A stretch of DNA of 26,610 bases from a virus: the IMG/VR virus record IMGVR_UViG_3300008261_000131, positions 1 through 26,610 of that record. One strand, given 5' to 3'. The notes below the pieces were generated by a model. That model searched no databases, was not told where the DNA came from, and worked only from the letters and a program-made list of their open reading frames with translations. Shown piece by piece: positions 20,691 through 26,610 of the stretch. A program made the position numbers and the translations under genes. How positions within the stretch are numbered: the first letter of the stretch is position 1; the number at the start of each line of letters is the position of its first letter.

Positions 20691-21101
20691 TTATTCTACC
20701 ATACTTGGTGGGCAGTTGTCAACCCAGGGGGAACACAACCTCATTTCTCCTCCAAGTGATCGACACTCATCAGTATAGCACACGGCGGAATCCACTGGGC
20801 TTTCTGAGTATCGAGGCTTTGGCATTCTAACAGTTCCATCGTCTCCTGTCAAGCGTTCATAATCACGGATTGCTTTGTCCACTGTACGCTTGACATCTCT
20901 CTCAACTATTCCATCATTCTTTTGAAGCTCTGGAATAAGTGGAGAATCTGGTTGATATGTTTGGAGATATTCGTAAACAATATCCCAGATATGTTTTTCT
21001 CCTATCTTTAAACAAGAAGAGAGTGATGCTATTATTAAAGATAGAACTACAATAGTTTTAATAGATGCTTTCTTTTTACCAAAGGAAAAATTAAATTTCA
21101 T
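20691..21101 (-). CDS. Predicted lipoprotein (136 residues)
   Basis: The likely start is ATG 21101; an ATG at 21116 or GTG at 21119 would add five or six residues. After a basic N-terminus (GKKKASIK), a hydrophobic segment (TIVVLSLIIASLSSC) ends in a lipobox-like LSSC, so lipid attachment at that Cys and export are expected. The mature part is soluble, with a helical region (GIVERDVKRTVDKAIRDYERL) and a C-terminus holding four Cys (VCYTDEC, RLCSP, DNCPP) that may form disulfides in the periplasm. A late box at 21127 precedes it. Its 3' end contains the tRNA promoter. Next to the RlpA-like gene, a role in envelope or lysis (for example an outer spanin) is possible but unproven. Confidence 0.75.
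   Translation of the reverse strand: MKFNFSFGKKKASIKTIVVLSLIIASLSSCLKIGEKHIWDIVYEYLQTYQPDSPLIPELQKNDGIVERDVKRTVDKAIRDYERLTGDDGTVRMPKPRYSESPVDSAVCYTDECRSLGGEMRLCSPWVDNCPPSMVE
20693..20722 (-). promoter_or_regulatory. Sigma70-like promoter of the tRNA-Arg/tRNA-Val pair
   Basis: A TTGACA -35 (20717-20722), an 18-base spacer and a TAGAAT -10 (20693-20698) read on the minus strand. The predicted start near 20686 is about three bases before tRNA-Arg. The promoter lies within the 3' end of the lipoprotein gene. The -35 sits between TGGG and CCCA, an inverted repeat like that of the hli promoter. Confidence 0.7.
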
Positions 21102-21104
21102 ATA

Positions 21105-21133
21105 AGAGGGAAGCATCACTCCCCTCTATTTAT
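21105..21133 (-). promoter_or_regulatory. Late promoter box (ATAAATA) overlapping a hairpin before the lipoprotein gene
   Basis: ATAAATA at 21127-21133 predicts a start near 21121. The hairpin AGAGGG (21122-21127 on the minus strand) with CCCTCT (21105-21110) lies across this start. Read-through RNA from rlpA can form it; late RNA lacks the left arm. Confidence 0.5.
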
Positions 21134-21140
21134 TATGTAA

Positions 21141-21503
21141 TTAGACCCTTGTATAGCAAACAGATGCTACACCTTGTCCTGGATGAGCAATAGTGGAGAA
21201 CGCACCATAAGACAAGTCAAGATCTCTATCACCAACATAGGGACCACGATCATTTACACGCACAATTACCGATCTACCAGTTCGTTGATTTGTAACTCTC
21301 AATCTAGTTCCGAAAGGAAGCCATCGATGTGCTACTGATTTTCCATAAGCGTTAAACCTTTCACCGTTAGCAGTTGTCTGCCCATGATATCCATCACCGA
21401 CTCCATAATGTGATGCGAGGGAACATCCGCTCGCTGCCTTTGCTGTTACGGGTGCCAATCCGACAAGACCAAAAGCGATAATCGAAAGTGTTTTAAAAAG
21501 CAT
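21141..21503 (-). CDS. RlpA-like double-psi beta-barrel protein
   Basis: A 120-residue protein with a signal peptide (residues 1-24, ending VTAKAA) and one RlpA-type double-psi barrel: ASHYGVGDGYHGQTTANGERFN (in two blocks, about residues 30-51), VAHRWLPFGTRLRVTN (about 57-72) and VRVNDRGPYVGDRDLDLS (about 81-98). RlpA proteins are periplasmic or outer-membrane lytic transglycosylases that cut peptidoglycan lacking stem peptides. Here the SPOR domain of full RlpA is absent and no lipobox is clear. A role in cell-wall opening or remodelling during infection fits. The promoter at 21611 is a perfect consensus, and the leader is long and structured. Three Cys remain in the mature chain region (one near residue 27 and one near the end are clearest). 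Confidence 0.88.
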   Translation of the reverse strand: MLFKTLSIIAFGLVGLAPVTAKAASGCSLASHYGVGDGYHGQTTANGERFNAYGKSVAHRWLPFGTRLRVTNQRTGRSVIVRVNDRGPYVGDRDLDLSYGAFSTIAHPGQGVASVCYTRV

Positions 21504-21532
21504 TAATTTTAATAGAACTCTACATCCTAATA

Positions 21533-21562
21533 GAGAAAGCGCACTTCCCCTTTCTCAAGGGG
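21533..21562 (-). promoter_or_regulatory. Mutually exclusive hairpins in the rlpA leader
   Basis: On the minus strand CCCCTT-GAGA-AAGGGG (21547-21562) is a perfect six-pair stem with a GNRA loop. GAGAAAG (21550-21556) can instead pair with CTTTCTC (21533-21539) over seven bases. The two share bases and cannot form together. Possible regulation of rlpA is inference. Confidence 0.45.
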
Positions 21563-21610
21563 CAATCTCCTAGGCTCTAATTTCACGTCAATGTCTCATG
21601 ACGAAACACC

Positions 21611-21639
21611 ATTATAAGTGAATATTTAGGCTTTGTCAA
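21611..21639 (-). promoter_or_regulatory. Perfect consensus sigma70 promoter of rlpA, with a late box in the spacer
   Basis: TTGACA (21634-21639), a 17-base spacer and TATAAT (21611-21616) read on the minus strand. The spacer contains CTAAATA (21623-21629), a late-type box. The predicted leader is about 100 bases. The -35 is preceded by GGGG. Confidence 0.85.
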
Positions 21640-21670
21640 CCCCTATATATTAATAGACCTGATGTGACTC

Positions 21671-21886
21671 ATGTATCGATTAAAAGAAAGTGATATTGAA
21701 TACTTGGTTCTTGCTTGTAAATCATATCAATATCATACTGGTTCTGAATATCTTTGGGAAAAGTATGAGCACATTATAGAAAAATTAACATTATATAAAG
21801 AGCAAAATTTGTATGCCAAGGGAATGGAACACTCCGAAGAGAGAGCCATGGAATGCCCCGATACATCATATACTGAAAGCAGTTGA
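21671..21886 (+). CDS. Small hypothetical protein (71 residues)
   Basis: A plus-strand frame from ATG 21671, divergent from rlpA. Residues 1-45 look helical with a conserved-looking aromatic pattern (YRLKESDIEYLVLACKSY, then YLWEKYEHIIEKL). Residues 46-71, in the overlap with the next frame, are polar and less convincing. There is no clear Shine-Dalgarno or sigma70 promoter just upstream. It may be translated with the next two genes. Function is unknown. It overlaps the next frame by 74 bases, so one of the two may be shorter in reality. Confidence 0.6.
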   Translation: MYRLKESDIEYLVLACKSYQYHTGSEYLWEKYEHIIEKLTLYKEQNLYAKGMEHSEERAMECPDTSYTESS

Positions 21887-22004
21887 TAACCACACCCAAG
21901 AATACTTTAAGAGTGGTGATATTTGGCATCTTCAAAAAGCAGATGAACTTAGACAATATCTGCACGAGTTAAAAACTTGGATCCATAAACAGGAAGGAAG
22001 ATGA
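21813..22004 (+). CDS. Small hypothetical protein (63 residues)
   Basis: A charged, helical 63-residue protein with WNAPIHHILKAVDNHTQEY (about residues 13-31) and IWHLQKADELRQYLHELKTW (about 37-56), which look like a compact helical domain. It overlaps the previous frame by 74 bases and the next by four (ATGA). The four-base overlap with a clearly membrane-type gene supports it as real. It is His- and Trp-rich but without a metal-site pattern. Function is unknown. Confidence 0.65.
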   Translation: MPREWNTPKREPWNAPIHHILKAVDNHTQEYFKSGDIWHLQKADELRQYLHELKTWIHKQEGR

Positions 22005-22237
22005 AAACACTAGACAAGTTAATCATCATCATTGTAGTTTGTACTGTTGGATATGTTGGTATTACATTTACCAACTGCAACTTCATGGTTCCTGGATCTA
22101 TTGAAAGTGCCAATGCAAAAGGAGAATTAAAAAATCCCCCATCTATAAAGTGCGAGAACTCTATAGACAAGGGATATAGTGCGTTGTTTACTTTGTTTAC
22201 TGCGTTGCTTGGATTAAAAGCAAAGATGGATGATTAA
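22001..22237 (+). CDS. Small membrane protein (78 residues)
   Basis: A GGAAGGAAG sequence precedes ATG 22001, which overlaps the previous stop (ATGA). Residues 6-24 form a membrane helix or uncleaved signal (KLIIIIVVCTVGYVGITF). A polar middle with two Cys follows, and a second hydrophobic stretch lies near residues 60-72 (YSALFTLFTALLGLKAK). Two membrane segments with the loop outside would be compatible with a holin- or pinholin-like size, and the convergent neighbour is a lysozyme. There is no specific holin motif, so this is a suggestion only. Its 3' end overlaps the lysozyme gene's 3' end by four bases. Confidence 0.7.
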   Translation: MKTLDKLIIIIVVCTVGYVGITFTNCNFMVPGSIESANAKGELKNPPSIKCENSIDKGYSALFTLFTALLGLKAKMDD

Positions 22238-22716
22238 CTAATCCAGAGTTTACCTTCAGCAATTCTTCTTCTCAGTAATCCTGCCTCTACACTACTCCCA
22301 GGATTACGATACAACTTCAAAGTTTCTGGGATTGCTTTCCAATTTTTTTGTTTAAGATTATTTGTAATAGTGTTGAAGCCGCTACTACCGTAGAAGCCAG
22401 CACCGAGATTATAAGCAAAAGACAAAAGTGCTCCTCGTTGATTGTCATTCATTTCATTCCAATAAGGTATTTTTTGAAGGGCAGGTAGGAAGTGATTACG
22501 AATATCAAAATCTAATAAAGCATTTGCTTCTTCCAAACTAATTTTTTCACCAAGATGAAATGGCTGCCCATTTCTTTTACGAGTACTTCCCCACCCTATA
22601 GTAATAGGTAATCCACCAGTATGTGGATCAACATATGCGCTTAATTTACATCCCTCAAAATCTTTTAATAGCTCTACCCCAGCACGAGGAATATCATCAA
22701 GTGTAGAGCCTACGCC
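22234..22716 (-). CDS. GH24 lysozyme domain in the minus-one frame of the peptidase gene, no own start
   Basis: A 160-codon frame joined to the upstream peptidase only by a minus-one shift at 22716. It carries a complete GH24 (T4 lysozyme-like) domain: AGVELLKDFEGCKLSAYVD (catalytic Glu in FEG, Asp in YVD), LPITIGWGST (Thr of the T4 E/D/T triad), then NQRGALLSFAYNLGAG and GLLRRRIAEGKLWIS. It cleaves peptidoglycan glycan strands. A stop lies just upstream in this frame, and no ATG, GTG or TTG occurs before the catalytic Glu; the first TTG is at 22536, past the active site. It must be made by frameshift, by an unusual start, or be broken by an indel. See the separate finding. Confidence 0.85.
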   Translation of the reverse strand, partial: GVGSTLDDIPRAGVELLKDFEGCKLSAYVDPHTGGLPITIGWGSTRKRNGQPFHLGEKISLEEANALLDFDIRNHFLPALQKIPYWNEMNDNQRGALLSFAYNLGAGFYGSSGFNTITNNLKQKNWKAIPETLKLYRNPGSSVEAGLLRRRIAEGKLWIS

Positions 22717-23411
22717 TTTTTTGCATCAAAAATACGACCCCAACCATCCTTACCCCCTGGGCACCATCTACGAGCCAGTTCTGAACGCTTGTAGACCGCT
22801 CCACGACCATTTGTGACTGCGCCTGTGTATCCATCATTAAGACTGCCGTATGGATCATTTACAACATAATCCCCAGCTGGAGTTTTACCAATTACTACAA
22901 CCATGTGTCCTCCCGTTGGATTAGATAAAGTCCCCCTATGAAGAATACCAATAACAATAGGTCTACCAGAGGCAAGCTCTCTATCAAGATCAGCAAAAGA
23001 AAGGCTGTAGGAAAAGCTGGATTTAATGCCATATGACGAAAGAACACGGGTTTGAACCATGTGATCTGTTGTGTCACCAGTTGAGAAAACTTTTTGAACA
23101 TAGGCGTCGTCTCCTTTTGCTCCGTTTAGTGTGCCTGGTTTAAAATACTCAAGGCACATAGCACAGGCAGAAGAATTGCAAGTCCTATGAGCGTCTCTGT
23201 AATTATCAGTTTGAGGAAAAAATGGAACAGTAAGTATAGATGACTTTGGTTGTTCTTGTTTCGTTCTAAAAATTCTCACCCAGTTAGCATCATCTTCTAA
23301 TAATGTTTTTACGGATGTTTCTAAATCTTTTTCAAATTGCTCCACTGCAGCAACATGCTTTGGATTTTTTTCATCGTAATGTTTGAAAAAGTTATGAAGA
23401 TCAATTCTCAT
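22710..23411 (-). CDS. C39-like papain-fold cysteine peptidase (frame-0 product, 233 residues)
   Basis: The domain (about residues 58-210) begins TVPFFPQTDNYRDAHRTCNSS and has the expected triad of the C39-type fold: Cys78 in RTCNSSA, His169 in GGHMVVVIG and Asp186 in VNDPYG. The N-terminal 55 residues are helical and charged. Such domains cut peptides or, in phage lysins, peptidoglycan cross-bridges. The frame ends KKA-stop one codon after a slippery A_AAA_AAG, and the minus-one frame encodes a lysozyme. The full frameshift product would have 392 residues. It overlaps the nuclease-like gene by 11 bases, so it is translated from the same mRNA. Several extra Cys (83, 86) lie close to the catalytic one. 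Confidence 0.85.
   Translation of the reverse strand: MRIDLHNFFKHYDEKNPKHVAAVEQFEKDLETSVKTLLEDDANWVRIFRTKQEQPKSSILTVPFFPQTDNYRDAHRTCNSSACAMCLEYFKPGTLNGAKGDDAYVQKVFSTGDTTDHMVQTRVLSSYGIKSSFSYSLSFADLDRELASGRPIVIGILHRGTLSNPTGGHMVVVIGKTPAGDYVVNDPYGSLNDGYTGAVTNGRGAVYKRSELARRWCPGGKDGWGRIFDAKKA
22716..22722 (-). promoter_or_regulatory. Candidate minus-one frameshift site (A_AAA_AAG)
   Basis: In the peptidase frame the codons are GCA AAA AAG GCG TAG, so the heptamer is in the same register as in dnaX. Six bases later GCTCTAC (22703-22709) can pair perfectly with GTAGAGC (22671-22677) across a 25-base loop. Confidence 0.6.
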
Positions 23412-23748
23412 CTGTCTTTTCTCCGAATAGTTGAATGTAATACTCTGCGTCTACTACCACCAAAGGTTTCTTACCATTCTTTTTAATAACAACAACTGGT
23501 TCGTAATCACCACAGTTAGCAGATGCTTGTTCATATGCCTCCCAAATATTTAGTTTCTCGACGTTCTTACATTCAATACTATGAGGAAACTTTTGACGAG
23601 CAGCACGAGCCATGATGAGATCTTCTCCACCAGCACCCATTGATCTTGATTCAATATCTTCTGGATGAATGTCAAGCATCTCAATTAGTTTATCCCGTAC
23701 CCACTGTTGCAGACGACGACCTTTTGCTTTAGCAGATTGCACACGCAT
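23401..23748 (-). CDS. PD-(D/E)XK-like nuclease (115 residues)
   Basis: The sequence GRRLQQWVRDKLIEML (about residues 10-25), SRSMGAGGEDLIMARAARQ (about 34-52) and FPHSIECKNVEKLNIWEAY (about 54-72) matches small phage nucleases: a D in GGED, followed by E-x-K in IECKN, gives the PD-(D/E)XK metal and catalytic residues. A final strand pattern with KKPLVVVDAEYY follows. It probably cuts or resolves phage or host DNA; the substrate is not deducible. GGAGG lies nine bases before the ATG, but on RNA read through from nrdB this lies in a terminator hairpin. It overlaps the peptidase gene by 11 bases. Confidence 0.75.
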   Translation of the reverse strand: MRVQSAKAKGRRLQQWVRDKLIEMLDIHPEDIESRSMGAGGEDLIMARAARQKFPHSIECKNVEKLNIWEAYEQASANCGDYEPVVVIKKNGKKPLVVVDAEYYIQLFGEKTDEN

Positions 23749-23780
23749 AAAAAAATACCTCCATCACTGGAGGTATTTAT
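23749..23780 (-). terminator. Terminator of nrdB overlapping a late promoter and the nuclease Shine-Dalgarno
   Basis: AAATACCTCCA and its exact complement pair around a four-base loop (23753-23778), followed on the minus strand by seven Ts in all. ATAAATA (23774-23780) overlaps the left arm. GGAGG, the Shine-Dalgarno of the next gene, is in the right arm. Confidence 0.8.
23774..23780 (-). promoter_or_regulatory. Late promoter box (ATAAATA) for the nuclease-peptidase-lysozyme genes
   Basis: The predicted start near 23768 falls in the loop of the terminator hairpin, so late RNA keeps the right arm and its GGAGG but loses the left arm. The leader is about 20 bases. Confidence 0.6.
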
Positions 23781-23788
23781 TAATTATA

Positions 23789-24919
23789 TCAAAGCTTAAA
23801 TCCGCTAAACGAATCTTTCTTCATGTCTTGTTTAATGCCACCGATAACGTAAGATTCAACTTCTGTTTCTTGAGGAGCAACTTGCATACCTTTAGAATTT
23901 AGCCAGTGCTCAGTCCAAGGAAGTGGATTGGTATTAGCAGGAACATCAAAGATTGGTTTGAAGCCAATTGCTTTCATGCGACGATTAGCAATCCACTCAA
24001 CATACTTCTGAAGAAGTTTAGCATTAAGGCCAATCATAGATCCATCTTTAAACAGATATTCTGCCCAAAGCTTTTCTTCTTCAACACATTGTTTAAACAT
24101 GTTGATTATGTTTTGTTCTTCTTCTTTAGCAATTTTAATGATATCTGGATCATCTCCATCATTCCATTTGTTAATGATGTTTTGTGTGAGGACCAAGTGT
24201 TGTGATTCATCCCTTGCGATGAGTCCAATGATCTTGGCGTTGCCTTCCATAAGTTTGAGTTCACCGAAAGCAAAGGAGCAAGCAAACGAAACATAGAATC
24301 GAATTCCCTCCAGAATATTTACATTAACAACAGCACGATATAGCTTACGCTTAAGTTCATACAGTTCATTTACTGCATGAGGTACACCCTCTTGTGCATG
24401 TTTCCATAGATTAGAAGAACCATACAGTTGAGCAGAAGCAATAAAATCATCGTAAGCAGATGTAACACTAGTAGCACGTTGAAGAATGTGCTCATCATTG
24501 ATGATAGTATCTAGAACTTCTGTAGGATCTGAATACACATTTTTAATGATGTAAGTGTATGAACGACTATGAACCATCTCCATAGCCTGCCAAATGTTCA
24601 TAGCACCTTCAAGTTCAGGAAGTGAGCAGTATGGCATGAACGCCATACCAGGAGCACGACCCTGTACACTATCAAGAAGAATCTGATACTTCAGATTAGA
24701 AGTAAAGATATGCTTCTGTGCATCATTTAGAGTTTGATAATCGGCACGATCTTTTTGAAGCGACACTTCTTCAGGTCTCCAAAAATATCCCAACTGTGTT
24801 TGAGTTAGTTTATCAAACACAGGATATTTAAATCTATCATACCTTTGAACTCCAAGAGGAGATCCAAAGAACATGGGTTGTTTAATAGTTTCTACGTGAT
24901 TAGTATTAAAAACTGTCAT
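23789..24919 (-). CDS. nrdB: Class Ia ribonucleotide reductase, small subunit
   Basis: With ATG 24919 the protein has 376 residues, and its di-iron ligands and radical Tyr fall within one position of E. coli NrdB: D83 in LLDSVQGR, E114, H117 and Y121 in MEMVHSRSYTYI, E204 in LEGIRFYVSF, E238 and H241 in ARDESQHL. A GTG at 24973 would add 18 residues and overlap nrdA, but the agreement in numbering favours the ATG. NrdB holds the tyrosyl radical that NrdA uses to reduce ribonucleotides, supplying dNTPs for phage replication. It lies 34 bases after nrdA in the same operon and ends at the terminator at 23749. Glutaredoxin is encoded 4 kb downstream. Confidence 0.96.
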   Translation of the reverse strand: MTVFNTNHVETIKQPMFFGSPLGVQRYDRFKYPVFDKLTQTQLGYFWRPEEVSLQKDRADYQTLNDAQKHIFTSNLKYQILLDSVQGRAPGMAFMPYCSLPELEGAMNIWQAMEMVHSRSYTYIIKNVYSDPTEVLDTIINDEHILQRATSVTSAYDDFIASAQLYGSSNLWKHAQEGVPHAVNELYELKRKLYRAVVNVNILEGIRFYVSFACSFAFGELKLMEGNAKIIGLIARDESQHLVLTQNIINKWNDGDDPDIIKIAKEEEQNIINMFKQCVEEEKLWAEYLFKDGSMIGLNAKLLQKYVEWIANRRMKAIGFKPIFDVPANTNPLPWTEHWLNSKGMQVAPQETEVESYVIGGIKQDMKKDSFSGFKL

Positions 24920-24953
24920 GCCATCAATACCTTTTGTAGTGTCATCAGAAACT

Positions 24954-26610
24954 CTAAATTTTGCAGCTGTCACAATCGTCCTCCTCTGTGGTTAACATGT
25001 CTTCTAGTAGATCTCGGATGCTTTGCTCTCGCTTCTCATCCATAACATCATCCTTCTTAGCATCATATGTATTTTGATAGTAAGAAGTTTTCCAACCATA
25101 TTTGTATGTATTAAGAAAATCCTGTGCCATAATTTGCATAGGAACTTCATTGTCTGGGTAGTTTTCTGGATTGTAACTCCAGTTACCAGAGATTGCCTGA
25201 TCAAAGAACTTTTGCATTACTGCAACAACATTAATATAACCAGTGTTGTCAGGCATATCCCAAAGAAGCGTATAGTTGTTCTTGAGAGATTGATATTGGG
25301 GAACAATCTGCTTAAGCGGTCCCTTCTTTGATTTCTTAACGGACAGATAATCTCTTGGTGGTTCGATTCCATTGGTCTCATTTGACACAACGGAACTGCT
25401 CTCCGATGGCATCTGTGCAGACAGTGTTGAATGTCGTAGACCATATGTTTGAATCTCGGTACGTAGAGCTTCCCAATCATAGTTCAACTTGTTGGGAACG
25501 ATTTCATCGACATCTCGCTTATAAGTGTCGATTGGGAGGATACCGTCTGCATACTTCGTTCGATTAAAATATCCACACTTCCCTTTCTCTTTGGCAAGCT
25601 CGTTGCTTGACTTGAGCAGATAGAACTGGAAAGCTTCAGTAAGGTCGTGGACGAGTTGCCATGCTCTTGGGTCATCGTAATGTTCTCCTTGACGTGCTAA
25701 GTAATGGGCGAGACCAATATAACCAATGCCAAGAGAACGACGATTCTTGGTGCTCACTTCTGCTGCGTTAATAGGATAGTTCTGATAGTCAATCAGTTCT
25801 TCCAAACCACGAACAGCAAGATCACAAAGCTCCTCCAGATCATCAAGTTGCTTCAACTTACCAACGTTGATAGCAGAAAGAATGCAAAGTGCAATCTCAC
25901 CTTCACCATCAATATGTTGAAGAGGATCTGTGGGTAGAGTAATCTCCTGACAGAGATTAGACATATTCACTTTATCTTTAAAGGAAGAGTGAGAATTACA
26001 ATGGTCAATATTCATGATATAGATACGACCAGTTTCTGCACGTTCCTTAAGGAGATCAAGAATTAATTCTTGAGCACCGATTCGCTTTTTAGGGATTGAA
26101 TCATTTGATTCGTAAGTGGTATACAAATCATCAAACTCAGGAGTCCCGAAAGCATCATACAAACCAGGGACATCATGGGGAGAAAATAGAGTGATGTCAT
26201 CATTGGTGATAAATCTTTCATAGAAGATTTTCGAGATCTGAATGGAATAATCGAGTTTGCGTACACGGTTGTCTTCTGTTCCTTTATTATTTTTAAGAAC
26301 AATAATATCCTCTATCTCTTGGTGCCAGATTGGAAAGTGAACCGTAGCAGATCCACCTCGGATGCCATTCTGAGTGCAGCATCTGACAGTGCTCTCAAAT
26401 TTTTTGAGGAATGGTATAACGCCAGTATGGGCAACCTCTCCACCTCTAATTTTACTGTTGAGACCACGGATTCTACCTGCGTTAATACCGATGCCTGCCC
26501 TTTGAGCAACATACCTGCCAATAGCCATGTCACTGCTAAAGATGCTGTTGAGGGTGTCATCAGAATCAATAAGAACACAGCTTGCAAATTGCCTGAGAGT
26601 TGTTCTAACT
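24954..26610 (-). CDS. nrdA: Class Ia ribonucleotide reductase, large subunit (partial, C-terminal 552 residues)
   Basis: The frame is open to the window edge and lacks its N-terminus. RQFASCVLIDSDDTL carries the first active-site Cys (E. coli C225). SNLCQEI gives the thiyl-radical Cys with its N and E partners (N437, C439, E441), and GEIALCILSAINVG the second redox Cys (C462). The C-terminus ends CDSCKI, the CxxC that passes electrons from glutaredoxin or thioredoxin to the active site. A PSESSSVVSNETNGIEPPR segment lies near the substrate phosphate site. All catalytic residues within view are present. It reduces ribonucleoside diphosphates with NrdB. nrdB follows after 34 bases. Confidence 0.97.
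   Translation of the reverse strand, partial: VRTTLRQFASCVLIDSDDTLNSIFSSDMAIGRYVAQRAGIGINAGRIRGLNSKIRGGEVAHTGVIPFLKKFESTVRCCTQNGIRGGSATVHFPIWHQEIEDIIVLKNNKGTEDNRVRKLDYSIQISKIFYERFITNDDITLFSPHDVPGLYDAFGTPEFDDLYTTYESNDSIPKKRIGAQELILDLLKERAETGRIYIMNIDHCNSHSSFKDKVNMSNLCQEITLPTDPLQHIDGEGEIALCILSAINVGKLKQLDDLEELCDLAVRGLEELIDYQNYPINAAEVSTKNRRSLGIGYIGLAHYLARQGEHYDDPRAWQLVHDLTEAFQFYLLKSSNELAKEKGKCGYFNRTKYADGILPIDTYKRDVDEIVPNKLNYDWEALRTEIQTYGLRHSTLSAQMPSESSSVVSNETNGIEPPRDYLSVKKSKKGPLKQIVPQYQSLKNNYTLLWDMPDNTGYINVVAVMQKFFDQAISGNWSYNPENYPDNEVPMQIMAQDFLNTYKYGWKTSYYQNTYDAKKDDVMDEKREQSIRDLLEDMLTTEEDDCDSCKI

Noticed and set aside
1-26610. Insertion sequences, attachment sites or a replication origin
   Set aside because: No transposase, integrase, terminal inverted repeats or iteron cluster was seen on either strand.

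Overview
This window is part of a T4-like cyanomyovirus genome, a phage of marine Synechococcus or Prochlorococcus. The sequence shows this through a photosystem II psbA gene, two high-light-inducible (hli) genes, a plant-type ferredoxin, adjacent nrdA-nrdB ribonucleotide reductase genes, a large set of virion fibre genes, four phage tRNAs, and many T4-type late promoter boxes (ATAAATA/CTAAATA) beside sigma70-like early promoters (TTGACA-N17/18-TATAAT-like). Assigning the phage to a host genus is not possible from this window.

Layout. 1-525 (minus): 5' part of psbA, cut by the window edge, with tandem early promoters, a late box and a 13-bp hairpin that starts at the predicted transcription start. 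732-14221 (plus): seven genes, mostly large virion adhesion or fibre proteins. They are two paralogous fibres, a glycine-rich adhesin, a coiled-coil protein, a 1197-residue fibre, a propeller plus LamG-like adhesin and a 1099-residue conserved structural protein. This looks like the host-recognition cassette. 14282-16153 (minus): another fibre-like protein behind its own late promoter. 16221-17102 (minus): a tightly packed operon hli / 28-residue membrane peptide / petF / small hypothetical / hli. 17189-18055 (minus): a porin-like outer-membrane protein with a signal peptide and SLH domain. 18122-20683 (minus): tRNA-Gly, -Pro, -Val and -Arg mixed with small genes, including glutaredoxin and a Phd/YefM-like antitoxin. 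20691-21503 (minus): a lipoprotein and an RlpA-like protein. 21671-22237 (plus): three small genes. 22234-26610 (minus): GH24 lysozyme, C39-like peptidase, PD-(D/E)XK-like nuclease, nrdB and partial nrdA.

How the parts fit. PsbA, Hli proteins and ferredoxin would maintain light-driven electron flow during infection. NrdA and NrdB, with glutaredoxin as a likely reductant, would supply deoxynucleotides. The tRNAs decode A-ending codons (GGA, CCA, GTA, AGA) that are common in the AT-rich late genes. Fibres act at adsorption, and the peptidase, lysozyme and RlpA-like protein act on the envelope.

Most notable observation: the C39-like peptidase frame ends one codon after a dnaX-type slippery heptamer (A_AAA_AAG), six bases ahead of a possible stem. 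The minus-one frame continues into a complete GH24 lysozyme domain that has no start codon of its own. This is either a programmed frameshift that makes a two-enzyme lysin or a one-base indel in a homopolymer. Other points of interest are overlaps of terminator, late promoter and Shine-Dalgarno, several very small coupled genes, and U-U mismatches in the anticodon stems of three of the four tRNAs.
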